A stretch of 64,000 nt of DNA from Candidatus Gastranaerophilales bacterium HUM_9 (lineage in GTDB: Bacteria > Cyanobacteriota > Vampirovibrionia > Gastranaerophilales > Gastranaerophilaceae): the NCBI GenBank assembly GCA_002103075.1, contig DABG01000018.1:248001-312000 (forward strand), given 5' to 3'. The position numbers were made by a program, and so were the translations under genes. A model generated the notes under the pieces. It made no database searches. It was given only the letters and a program-made list of their open reading frames with translations, and was not told the DNA's origin. Below are positions 16,893 to 26,500 of this stretch, in pieces. Each line of letters begins with the position of its first letter. Positions within the stretch are counted from its first letter, which is position 1.

Positions 16893-17064
16893 ATTTCCCC
16901 CTGCATAATTAAAAGGTTCTCCCTAATTCTTTATAAATTATAACACACTAATTTTTCAAATTATATGAATTAAAACATTAACCGAATGGTCTATATAATT
17001 TTCGTCCATATTATTGATGTCCTTACTTTAAAAAAATAGTATCTTATTATTGGAGAGAGGGAAA

Positions 17065-18075
17065 ATGAAGAAAGTACTACCGTTACTTATCTCAGTAATA
17101 GCATTAGTTTTTAATATTTTAAGTGTGGAAGCAGCAGAAAACACGTTAAGTGGAGTTGATATCAAAAGTGGTGCTAATTCTTATACTATAGAATTAACAA
17201 CAAATGAACCAGCTAAAATGACAAAAACTATCATTTCTTCAAACAGAGTTTTAGTTACTCTTAATAATGTTAAAGCATCAAATAATATTTCAACTAAATA
17301 TGGCAAAAACGCTGTCATTGATAATATCATAGTAGAACCTCAAGGAAACGGTGTTTCAATAATGTTACAAGGTGATAACATCGCATACTCTGACGTTACA
17401 TTCAAAGCTCCAACATCAATAAGACAACTTCAAGACAATGTTGTAGACTCAGTTTCAGCGCTCGCAACGCTAGGCAATACAGCAGGACAAAACAAAACTG
17501 TCCCTTGCATATTTTTAGTAATATTAGCTGGTGTTTTGGTTTATGAAATCAAATTCATCAAATCAAAATATTCAGAATTAAATGTTGAAAAATCTTTGCT
17601 AGAAAAAGATATGGAACGTACAGCAGAATTTAAAGACTTTATGCAGGGTTATGGAAATCAAGGTATTACAAAACCTTATACAACACCTATTTACACAAAC
17701 CCAACAAATACATCTTTAGTAAGAGCAAATTATTTACAACGACTTAAGACTCTTAAAACTCCTGAAACTATAACATTGAATTCTTTGCTAAATAATAACA
17801 ACCAAGAAACAAACATTATTAACCAAGTGGTTAATCATAATAAACCAGTATTTGGAAGTCTGTCAAACATGACAATAGAAACAACTTTAGAAAAAATGGA
17901 AAACATTAAAAAGGTTGAAACAGCACCTACACAAAGTACACAACCTGTTTCTAATCCAGTGTCACCTGCAAAGTTAAAATCACGACTTGCACAGCTTGAA
18001 GCACTTTCAAAACTCTATCGTCAAACAAGTGACGCCCCTGAAACACTTGAAAAACGATTAAACGGCTTATATTAA
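17065..18075 (+). CDS. Exported AMIN-like domain protein with membrane anchor
   Basis: 336 residues from the ATG at 17065, preceded by GGAGAGAGG; a TTG at 17050 would extend it by five residues through that site and is not chosen. A signal peptide (KKVLPLLISVIALVFNILSVEAA) is followed by a beta-rich domain of about 90 residues resembling AMIN domains. A membrane helix near residues 145-165 (VPCIFLVILAGVLVYEI) comes next, then a low-complexity, helix-forming C-terminus rich in Thr, Asn and Leu. AMIN domains are common in envelope proteins such as PilQ and AmiC. Specific role unknown. Confidence 0.65.
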   Translation: MKKVLPLLISVIALVFNILSVEAAENTLSGVDIKSGANSYTIELTTNEPAKMTKTIISSNRVLVTLNNVKASNNISTKYGKNAVIDNIIVEPQGNGVSIMLQGDNIAYSDVTFKAPTSIRQLQDNVVDSVSALATLGNTAGQNKTVPCIFLVILAGVLVYEIKFIKSKYSELNVEKSLLEKDMERTAEFKDFMQGYGNQGITKPYTTPIYTNPTNTSLVRANYLQRLKTLKTPETITLNSLLNNNNQETNIINQVVNHNKPVFGSLSNMTIETTLEKMENIKKVETAPTQSTQPVSNPVSPAKLKSRLAQLEALSKLYRQTSDAPETLEKRLNGLY

Positions 18076-18133
18076 ATAATACAAAAATCTTTATTGAACA
18101 CACACATAAATCTATTTATCATTAATCTATAAG

Positions 18134-18157
18134 TGAACCATACGGTTCATTTTTTTT
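18134..18157 (+). terminator. Intrinsic terminator after the AMIN-like gene
   Basis: TGAACC-ATAC-GGTTCA hairpin (18134-18149) followed by eight T residues. Confidence 0.85.
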
Positions 18158-18278
18158 ATTAAAAAAGTATCTGTTTAGTCACTATTTTGCAACAAGTAAT
18201 TAAAAACAGGTTTATAAATAGTTAGTAGTAATAGAACCTTAACCGTGCTATAATTTGTTAAAAATAGGAGATGGAAGT

Positions 18279-18728
18279 ATGGCTATTAAACCTTGGACAG
18301 ATTATTTTTTAGATTTAGCAAAAACATGTTCATCACGTTCAAATTGTCTAAGAGCACAAGTTGGAGCTGTTATAGTAGGTGATGATAAAAAAATAAAAGC
18401 GACAGGATATAATGGAACACCATCTGGAGTCGAATCTTGTTATGAAAGAGGAACTTGCTATAGGATAGAAAACAACATTCCATCAGGTACGTGTTATGAA
18501 ACTTGCCGTTCAATCCACGCAGAACAAAACGCTATCATTCAAGCAGGACAAGATAGATGTAAGGGTTCTACAATGTATATTTATGGACATAATTTTATAT
18601 GCATACTTTGTAAACGTTTTATCGTTCAGTCTGGCATTGTGAAAGTTTATCTTAAAAAAGATGATAACTCAGAAATAGTAGAAGTTTCTGTTGACGACAT
18701 TAAAAAAGAACTAGATAACCAACGTTAA
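18279..18728 (+). CDS. dCMP deaminase family protein
   Basis: 149 residues from the ATG at 18279, with GGAG 8 bases upstream; an in-frame TTG at 18255 lies on the -10 box (TATAAT 18249-18254). Zinc-dependent deaminase fold: HAEQNAI supplies the His ligand and catalytic Glu, and CILC supplies the two Cys ligands (the usual PCxxC reads ICxxC here). Extra cysteines in the CYERGTCYR...CYETC segment match the second zinc site of ComEB-like dCMP deaminases. Expected role is dUMP supply for dTMP synthesis. The FliJ-like gene starts 4 bases after the stop. Confidence 0.8.
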   Translation: MAIKPWTDYFLDLAKTCSSRSNCLRAQVGAVIVGDDKKIKATGYNGTPSGVESCYERGTCYRIENNIPSGTCYETCRSIHAEQNAIIQAGQDRCKGSTMYIYGHNFICILCKRFIVQSGIVKVYLKKDDNSEIVEVSVDDIKKELDNQR

Positions 18729-18732
18729 TATT

Positions 18733-19227
18733 ATGCCATTTAGATATAAGCTACAAAAAGTACTAGATTTCAGAATAAGAAAAAAAGAAGAACAGGAAGC
18801 TGTTGTAAGTAGAGCACGTCAAAAATTGCGTGAAGCAGAACAAAGAATTGAAGAAAACAAACAGGAGATATTACAAGTATCAACAGCCAAACGTACTGCT
18901 GATTATTCTTTGATGGAATATTATGACAAATACTTACATCATTTGTGGGATAAAGCTGAAACACTTGAACAAGAGCGTCAGGTTGCTGATGATGAGTTGC
19001 AGATTGAGATTAAAAAACTTATTGAATGCGAACAAAATGTAAAAGTTCTTGAAAAACACAAAGATAAGCAAAAAGAACTTTATATAGAAGAAGAGAAAAA
19101 AGCGGAACTTAAGCAATTCTCAGAACTTGGAGTTCAAAGACATTTTATTCGTGCAAGAGAACAACAAGAGGAAGAAGAAATGCTTGAAGAACTCATGCGA
19201 CAACAAGAAGAAGACGACTCTTTATAA
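18733..19227 (+). CDS. FliJ-like coiled-coil protein
   Basis: 164 residues, almost entirely charged coiled coil. The start MPFRYKLQKVLDFRIRKKEE matches the N-terminus of FliJ, the central stalk of the flagellar export ATPase. The C-terminus is Glu-rich. No other flagellar gene is in this window, so it may serve flagella encoded elsewhere or be a FliJ-type relic. It is packed 4 bases after the dCMP deaminase gene. Confidence 0.65.
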   Translation: MPFRYKLQKVLDFRIRKKEEQEAVVSRARQKLREAEQRIEENKQEILQVSTAKRTADYSLMEYYDKYLHHLWDKAETLEQERQVADDELQIEIKKLIECEQNVKVLEKHKDKQKELYIEEEKKAELKQFSELGVQRHFIRAREQQEEEEMLEELMRQQEEDDSL

Positions 19228-19590
19228 AAAAATGTTCGTAGGGATTCCACGCTTTCGATACAAAAATAATTACAGCACGCTGTCTTGGATTATTCGGCAC
19301 GTGAGCGGACAGTGCAACTGCTTCGCATTTTGCACCCGCTCCGCAAGCAAAAGCGTGGTTTTGCTCAACCTTACGGGTTGGGTCACTTCGTGACCAGCAC
19401 CCTACCGAAAATCCGCCTGAATGACGCACCCAGACTGTCATTCAGAGGGAGTGTAACGACCGAAGAATCCCTCTAAACATATTTTGTTGGGGTGGAAACC
19501 CCAACCTACAATTTACAGAACTGTTGATTTATGGATTGCCGCACTTACTACTTTGCATACCGTTCAATCGTTCGCAATAACGGATTAAAA
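19228..19590. repeat. Repeat mosaic after the FliJ-like gene (REP core at 19485-19511)
   Basis: This 460-base gap has no credible gene. It contains a GC-richer block of nested hairpins (for example GGTCACTTCGTGACC near 19381-19395 and GTGCAACTGCTTCGCATTTTGCAC near 19311-19334). A full REP core follows at 19485-19511, then a unit beginning GTTGATTTATGGATTGCCGC (about 19522-19590) that recurs at 34687 and, diverged, at 35518 and 62918. Open frames here on both strands are by-products of these repeats. Confidence 0.75.
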
Positions 19591-19612
19591 ATAAAAAACC
19601 GGTTTAACCGGC
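19590..19612 (-). terminator. Intrinsic terminator of the GGDEF/HD-GYP gene
   Basis: On the minus strand CCGGTT-A-AACCGG (19599-19611) is followed by TTTTTTATT. Confidence 0.8.
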
Positions 19613-19687
19613 ACAAAAATGTATAGATAAATTTTATAACTTGTTTTTATTATTGATATTAAACTTAAAATATTCTCAAATAACACA

Positions 19688-21526
19688 CTATATCTTCGTA
19701 ATAAGTGATGGTGCAATTTGAATGAATTTTCTAACTAATTCTTCGTCCCATTGTTTACCAGCACCCTTAGTCAAAATATCGCAAGCAACATCTAAACCTA
19801 AACCTTTTCTATAAGGTCTATCACTAACAAGAGCGTGGAACGCATCTGCTACTGCAACAATCTTGGCAGATAAAGGAATTTCATCACCCTTCAAATGTTC
19901 AGGATATCCTGAACCGTCAATGTGTTCGTGGTGATATTTTACAATTGGAATTAAATCTCTCAATGCTTCATTTGGTTGTAATACACGTTCTGCACCAATT
20001 ACTGGGTGTTGTTTCATGATATTCCATTCATCATCTGACAATTTGTCAGGTTTTTTCAATACGTTTTCAGGAATACCAATTTTACCTACATCGTGCAACA
20101 ATGCACCTAATGAAATCCTTTGAACTTCGTTTTCTGGCAAGTTAATAGCTCTTGCCAACGCTTCAGAATATCTAGATACAGATGTTGAATGACCTTTGGT
20201 ATATGGATCTTTTGCATCAATAGCACCAGCCAATGATGTTGCAATCTCTGCCAAATGGTTTTGTGAATTGATTTGTTCAGAGCTGAATTTATGCAACAAT
20301 TCGTTTTCAAAACTTATACCAATTTGATTATAACGTTTTGAAATGATTTCTGCATAAGACTTTAATGCCTTATCGTCCCAGAAATCAATATCATTAGAAC
20401 TGATAATAGCAGACATGCCGTCTTTATAGCCTTTTGTTTGTGAAATATACATTGCTTGCTCTGCCAAGATAAGAAGTTTTTCTTTTTCTATTGAACTTTC
20501 TGGATAAGTGGCAATACCAACAGCAACCTTTACAGGTCCAACATCATCAACAAAACAACAAGACAAGCTGTATGTCAAATATTCTGCGATATATTTTGCG
20601 TTTTTATCATCTGTATTAGGCAAGATAATGGCGATTTCATCACCACCGTATCTACCTGCAATATCATTCTTTCTAAGGTTATTCTTAACCTTATCTGCAA
20701 CAAGTTTAATAACCTCATCACCTTTTTTATGTCCAAGTTCTTTATTGATTTTTGCAAGGTTATTAATATCCAACATCACAATAGACATATTTGATTTATT
20801 CTTTTCTGCCGATTGAATTTCTTTTGTTAGGTATTCTTGAAATCCTCTGTGGTTATATAATTGTGTCAAACCGTCTGTATTGATGTGTTCATTTGCTTTT
20901 TCTAACAAATCCATATTATCTATAACCAACCCAACGTGGTTTGCAATAAAATTGTATAGTTTTTCTGTTTGTTTAATTTGTATATCTGCAATAAGCATTA
21001 CCCCAATACATCTGTTTACAGATATCATAGGCAATATGCTAACTTTGTGATTGTTAAAATATGAAATATTCAAGAATTTTGCATCATCTCTTACAATCAA
21101 TTTTCTTGTATAAAAACATTGTGAAACAGGGTTTGAGCTATCAGCACTGAATATCTTTGAAGAATAAACGTTATCAAGATTGTCAATAAGTTTAAGATTA
21201 ATACAGTTTGAAGTTTCGTTGAAAAGCCCAAATGCTGTGAATGAACAATCAATATATTGTGTCAAAATTTTGTGTACAGTAAGGTAATAAGAATTTATAT
21301 CATCGATTAAATTAATATCTGCAATTTTATTAACCATTGATTCATAATCAATAGAATATTTATATTGGAACGAATTATGTTCTGGCTTGGTCGCAACAGA
21401 ACTAACCGGTGATACTAGCGAATTAACCTTTGCTACCAGTCTTGCAGTGGATATTGGAGATGAAACTCCTAACCTATTAAAAGGCGTACTTGAACCTTTT
21501 ATTTGTTCCTTCTGTTGTTGTTCCAA
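19688..21526 (-). CDS. GAF-GGDEF-HD-GYP cyclic-di-GMP signalling protein
   Basis: 612 residues. A GAF-like sensor occupies about 50-205. A GGDEF diguanylate cyclase at about 215-375 has the signature RYGGDEIAII, and RKND five residues before it is a canonical RxxD inhibitory site. An HD-GYP phosphodiesterase follows at about 420-605 with HDVGKIG and HHEHIDGSGYP. Both synthesis and breakdown motifs look intact, so the protein could switch between them. No membrane helix, so cytoplasmic. Start is a TTG (EQQQKEQ) with TAGGT upstream; TATAAT lies further up. Confidence 0.9.
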   Translation of the reverse strand: MEQQQKEQIKGSSTPFNRLGVSSPISTARLVAKVNSLVSPVSSVATKPEHNSFQYKYSIDYESMVNKIADINLIDDINSYYLTVHKILTQYIDCSFTAFGLFNETSNCINLKLIDNLDNVYSSKIFSADSSNPVSQCFYTRKLIVRDDAKFLNISYFNNHKVSILPMISVNRCIGVMLIADIQIKQTEKLYNFIANHVGLVIDNMDLLEKANEHINTDGLTQLYNHRGFQEYLTKEIQSAEKNKSNMSIVMLDINNLAKINKELGHKKGDEVIKLVADKVKNNLRKNDIAGRYGGDEIAIILPNTDDKNAKYIAEYLTYSLSCCFVDDVGPVKVAVGIATYPESSIEKEKLLILAEQAMYISQTKGYKDGMSAIISSNDIDFWDDKALKSYAEIISKRYNQIGISFENELLHKFSSEQINSQNHLAEIATSLAGAIDAKDPYTKGHSTSVSRYSEALARAINLPENEVQRISLGALLHDVGKIGIPENVLKKPDKLSDDEWNIMKQHPVIGAERVLQPNEALRDLIPIVKYHHEHIDGSGYPEHLKGDEIPLSAKIVAVADAFHALVSDRPYRKGLGLDVACDILTKGAGKQWDEELVRKFIQIAPSLITKI

Positions 21527-21634
21527 AATTTACCTACACAATTATTATACTGTATTAAACGTAAAAAAAGAATATTTTTTGACAAAATAATTCAAATTAT
21601 TAACAAAAATTTATAAAAATTTTAACAAAAAAAT

Positions 21635-21672
21635 AAGGGGCGGGCATGCTTTATAAAGCATGCCCGCCCCTT
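21635..21672 (-). terminator. Perfect 38-base palindromic terminator
   Basis: A perfect inverted repeat with GGGGCGGGCATGC arms. On the minus strand it is followed by TTATTTTTTT, so it ends transcription of the alcohol dehydrogenase gene and insulates the GGDEF gene downstream. It is unusually long and GC-rich for this genome. Confidence 0.85.
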
Positions 21673-21695
21673 AAAAATTATCAAAAATCTTCGAC

Positions 21696-22895
21696 TTATA
21701 AAGATTCTCTATAAATTGTAGCAACCGCATCTCTTGTTGCTTCAGTTGGAGCGATTGACAACAAACCGTCCAATGATGGAGTTGTAAATGCTAAATCTGT
21801 AAGAGTTTTAACATCTTCGTCTTTAAATCCTTCATCTTTCAATTTGTTAGGAACGTCCACTGATTTCAACCATTCATATACACCTTGTGACGCTTTTTCA
21901 GCGTCAGCTGGGTCAGCTTTTAAACCTTTAACGATTGGTTCTAAAATATATGCTAAAGTGTTAGCTTTTGCTTTATAAATATTTTTAATAACAGCAGGCA
22001 ACAAAATAGCAAGACCTAGACCGTGTGAAAAATCTGGTTTTAAAGCACTCAACGGGTGTTCAAGTGCGTGAGTGTAATGTAACAAACCGTTATCAAAACA
22101 TACACCACCCATCATAGCTGCATAACACAAGAAATATCTTGCTTCTAAATCTTCTGAGTTAGCAATTGCTTTTGGCAAGTATTTCGCAACAAGTTCAATA
22201 ACTTCTCTTGCAAGAGTAACTGCATAAGGTGAAGCTACTTTTGAAGTTGCTGCTTCAATTACGTGGTTCACTGCATCAATAGAAACATATCTTGTTTGTT
22301 TTGGTGACAAGCCTTTCATAAGTTGAGGGTCATCAATAGCGTATGTTGGATAAATGCAATCATACGCAATAGCAGGTTTATAGTTCTTTTCAAGAATTGT
22401 TGCAACTGCAAATCTGTTTGTTTCTGAACCTGTGCCGTGAGTAAGGTTAATTGCCACAATTGGTGCAGCTTTTTCTACATCAAACTTGAATTCATAAATA
22501 TCACTACCTGTCTTGTCTGGGTATTCAAGCAAGATAGCTACTGATTTACCAGCGTCTGTTGGAGAACCACCACCGATTGTTATTACTGCTTTTGCACCAA
22601 AATCTCTAGCAAGTTTTGCTGCTTCATCAATTGCATCTGTTGTTGGGTTTGGAGTAACTTTGTCATAATTAACATATCCAATACCATTTTCTTTTAACGC
22701 TTTTTCTACAACTGCCCACGCACCTGTTGATTTATATGCGTTTCTTCCCGACATAACAATAACTTTGTCTAAACCTTTTGATTTGAAGTCTTTTGCAATA
22801 TCTTCTATTTTGTTAATTGCACCACAACCGAAATATACACATGTTCTTGTGCGAATTTCTTTTACTTCATTAATGTTCATGTCTTTTTCCCACAT
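21696..22895 (-). CDS. Iron-containing alcohol dehydrogenase
   Basis: 399 residues, group III (iron-type) alcohol dehydrogenase. NAD-binding GGGSPTDAGKS near residues 112-122, and the metal-ligand region DAVNHVIEAATS, HALEHPLS and DFSHGLGLAILLP with conserved Asp and His residues. The ATG at 22895 follows AAAGGAG. Likely role is aldehyde or alcohol conversion in fermentative redox balance. A strong palindromic terminator follows. Substrate not determinable. Confidence 0.92.
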   Translation of the reverse strand: MWEKDMNINEVKEIRTRTCVYFGCGAINKIEDIAKDFKSKGLDKVIVMSGRNAYKSTGAWAVVEKALKENGIGYVNYDKVTPNPTTDAIDEAAKLARDFGAKAVITIGGGSPTDAGKSVAILLEYPDKTGSDIYEFKFDVEKAAPIVAINLTHGTGSETNRFAVATILEKNYKPAIAYDCIYPTYAIDDPQLMKGLSPKQTRYVSIDAVNHVIEAATSKVASPYAVTLAREVIELVAKYLPKAIANSEDLEARYFLCYAAMMGGVCFDNGLLHYTHALEHPLSALKPDFSHGLGLAILLPAVIKNIYKAKANTLAYILEPIVKGLKADPADAEKASQGVYEWLKSVDVPNKLKDEGFKDEDVKTLTDLAFTTPSLDGLLSIAPTEATRDAVATIYRESL

Positions 22896-22937
22896 AAGAT
22901 GCTCCTTTCTTAAACTATATATTAACCATTTTATTTG

Positions 22938-23480
22938 TTATTTATCTGGAAACCAATCTACTAATGAACGACTCTCGCCAAATTCTAATTTATGACTTTT
23001 TGCGAGTTGAGAATTGGTTATTTTTAATAAACTTAAATCTTCTTTTACAGGTTCTGTTACAAGTTCACCGTCATTATAAACCTTGCTATAGCACAAACCC
23101 TCGTTTGCACATTCTGGAACTTTTACGGTTTTTTTGTCGATTAAATATGCTAAACCAAAGGTTCTACAAGTTAGACCACGATATTTGTATACAGAGCATT
23201 TTTTGTTAATTAAAAACGGACATTTATAAAATAAATGAGTGGAAAACCTGTTTTTTTTAATTGCCATAAGGTTATTTTTCACTTGAATTTTTATTTCTGT
23301 AGGCAAGTTTTTAAATCCTTCCATAAGATACATCATCTCAAGTTGGGTAAACGGATAATCACCTATTTCGCAACAGCCTGAACAACCCTCTTTGCAACAA
23401 ATATGTTCTGATTGCTGACTAAAATATTTCTTTAGTTTTTTATCAAAATCTTTTAAGAATCGTTCATATTTCTTTAGCAT
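22938..23480 (-). CDS. YkgJ-type cysteine-cluster protein
   Basis: 180 residues. The cysteine pattern CCKEGCSGCC near residues 29-38, followed by YKCPF, KKCSVYKYRGLTCRTFG and later single cysteines, matches the YkgJ/UPF0153 zinc- or iron-binding family of unknown enzymatic role. A second, shorter family member lies at 62256-62684. There is no ribosome-binding site; a promoter ends 6 bases before the ATG, implying a leaderless mRNA. Confidence 0.85.
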   Translation of the reverse strand: MLKKYERFLKDFDKKLKKYFSQQSEHICCKEGCSGCCEIGDYPFTQLEMMYLMEGFKNLPTEIKIQVKNNLMAIKKNRFSTHLFYKCPFLINKKCSVYKYRGLTCRTFGLAYLIDKKTVKVPECANEGLCYSKVYNDGELVTEPVKEDLSLLKITNSQLAKSHKLEFGESRSLVDWFPDK

Positions 23481-23486
23481 ACAATC

Positions 23487-23515
23487 ATTATATGTAATAA
23501 AAATTGATTTGTAAA
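23487..23515 (-). promoter_or_regulatory. Leaderless promoter of the YkgJ-type gene
   Basis: Minus strand: -35 TTTACA (23510-23515), 17-base spacer, -10 TATAAT (23487-23492), then GATTGT and the ATG at 23480. Same geometry as the array promoters but a different sequence. Confidence 0.75.
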
Positions 23516-23585
23516 TTCATGTAAAGAAAATTTTTTTAATCAAAATTAAGACATCACCAAATGTTTTTATATACATGAGGATTTT

Positions 23586-26500
23586 ATGTTTGAAATCAAT
23601 CGAAGTAGAAAGACACAACAATCTGATAATGTGAAATCAGGTAATAATACAGTTCAGCAACGGGCATTTCTAGATGAACCCAAGGATACTCTTGAGCTTT
23701 CAACCAAGAAAAAGAAAAAGAGTATAAGTTTTGGGTCGGCAATCGGTGGTGTTTTATCAGCATTCAATAACAATGATGAAAAGAACACCCCACCTGTTTC
23801 ACCTAAAGCTGTCAAAATGCTAAAATCAAACAACTTAGTTAGCGTGGACTTTGAACCAGAGCGTTCTATTGTTCCAAACAATCCTGAAACCCTAACAGAC
23901 ATGCCTGTAGCTTTTCAACGCAAATTAGCGATTGATATAATTAAACGAAAACCTGATAGCCAAGAAGAAGTTGACCTTGACTTTGGAGCTAAAAAAGCAC
24001 GAATAACTTATAACAATGAGGGTAAACCATCTGAAATTGAATACATAAATTCAGAAAATGACGAGATTACTCATTCAGAAAGTTTTGAATATGCACACAA
24101 ACAAGACGGCACCCCTGTTTTAATCAAACAAAACACATATAAACATGCAAACGGCGAAAAATTACTTGATGAAGAAATCAGTTATCACAAGCATCATAAC
24201 GGAGTTGTGACGATTTCTTCTACGGACGGCAGACAGATGTCTTATAGTTTAAGAAAAGAAACGATTAGGAATTACGAAAATAACACCAAAGGAACTCAAC
24301 CACAAACAACTGAACACCCAGAACAATCAAAAGAAAGGACGGTAACAAAAAAACAACCAGAACAAACCGTAGTCACATCACCGCAAGCAACGGAACAAGA
24401 GCTGGCAGAAACAGCGACGATACAACCTAAACTACAAACAGTTCAAACACAAGAACCTGAAACAAACCCTCAAAAAGCTAACGAGCCTGAAAGGAAACTT
24501 TTCAAAGCACCAAACCCAGTTTATCCACATCACGAATATTCAAAAGAACAGCTTGAAGTAATTGACAAAAAATTTGATAAACTAAAAAATAGTGTATTTA
24601 AAGAATATCCATCAGAAGAAGACGCTTACAGGCAAAGAGATTCTGTAATTGAGGGATTAGACAAAATAAAAGAACTCGTTTTTGATACAAAAGACCCCGT
24701 TCTTCAAAAAGAGATATTAAAATCAATTAATAAAATGAAAGACAATGATGTCCCAACCAATTATGTTGGTTGGTATAACCGTTTAGATGTAAATAGTGAA
24801 TACAGCGAACTAACAAAAATTTATAACCTAGCTAAAATCTCTGCTCTAATTGGCAAAGACACATTATCACTTGATAAAGACTACAAAATTGTTAATAACC
24901 TCAATGAAAAACTTCCTTACACTGGTGGAGCTGGTGAGGCGATAAGTCCTGCTACAATTTTTAGCGAAAATAATAAAATAGAACGAATTTTAAAAGATGA
25001 AACTTTATCAGAAAATGAACGCCAATCTGAAATTCAAAAAGTTTTATTTAATCTTCAATTAAGCGAGCTTGAATTTGGTATAAGTTCTCTATCGCATAAA
25101 TTTCCAGAGATGAAAGAACATCTAAAAGATACCTATATCACACAAAATATTCCAGAAGAATTACGAAATGATTTAAGTTCTATTGAAAAAGCAAAAGGTA
25201 AAATGATTATACCTCTGATGTACTCCAATTTTTCAATGGATAATTTAGAAGCCTTTCACAATCTCTCTGATATAGCCAAAGAGCATTATCTTAGACACCC
25301 TAATATGTGTCGTGCGAATTATTTAGCAGATAAAAATTCTTTCGGAATAGAAACTCCATACAACACCCTAAGTTCTTTAACCAAAGATGAATGGAACACA
25401 TTTGAAGAACGCAATTTAGCAGATAACCTTGATATTATAACTGGAAATAACATAAATACTTTAGACGCAAAAAAAGGAAACGGGATTAAAACCGCTATAA
25501 ATATGTCTAACGCTGAATGGCAAAAAATGCAAGATTTCGGACTATTCAAGCTCGGAATTGAGGGTAATGAACTTTCATTTGAAAAACATAAGAATGTAAA
25601 ATTCAAGTTTGAACAATCACAAGACATTATCAAAAATATGTCATATAAAGATTGGGAAACTGCCCAAAATAGAGGTTTACTTGATATAAAATCAAATCTA
25701 TGTATGAACACCACAAACTATGAAAAAAATATCAGTATACCAGTACTTTTCGCTGCAACAAATGTTCCTAACTCTACATTTAATTTCTTAAAAGATAAAA
25801 TTGATTTATTCAAAAATAATAAACTTGAGTTCCCGACAGAAGACAGTATAGACACTCTTGCAGCAGGAATATCTTTTTTAGCAAAATCTCATAACGATGT
25901 TTATGAAAACGTCCAAAAACTTTGCCAAAATGAAATCAAACCAAATTTTGTAATTGATATGGTCGGAATTTGTGCTAAGGAGTATAATAAGTTTGGAAAG
26001 TATGAAACAGGGAAAATTTTAGAATTAAAAAATAAAGGATTGAGTAATTCCGAAATAAGAAATATATTACCTATGTATATTGATATGCAAACAGTTAAAG
26101 GAAAATCTAATATAAACGAGCTTTCAATTGAAGAAAAACGAGGATTGCTAAAAAATATCATTAAATATAATGCAACCTTGTTTAGCGGTCGTTATGCAAA
26201 TCTTTTTAATTCTGATATTATTCCTAAAAACAAGGAAGAATATTGCACAATTGTACCTAAACTTGTTAAATCAATTGGAATTGATACACGCCCTGCAACG
26301 CAAGAAACAATTGATAACTTTAATGATGCAATCTCTGAAATGTCAAAACCTGATAGTGAATTTTTAAACACGAAGATTACAAAAGATGGATTTAAACCAC
26401 AGCTTGAATATCCAAGAACTGAATTTATAAATAACGTACTTGAAAAAACCGCAGGCATGAACGAATTAGAGCAAAACAAAGTTTTTGATTATTTCGGGTT

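Noticed and set aside
19127..19476. Three overlapping frames after the FliJ-like gene, on both strands
   Set aside because: They lie in the repeat mosaic and have no ribosome-binding site.
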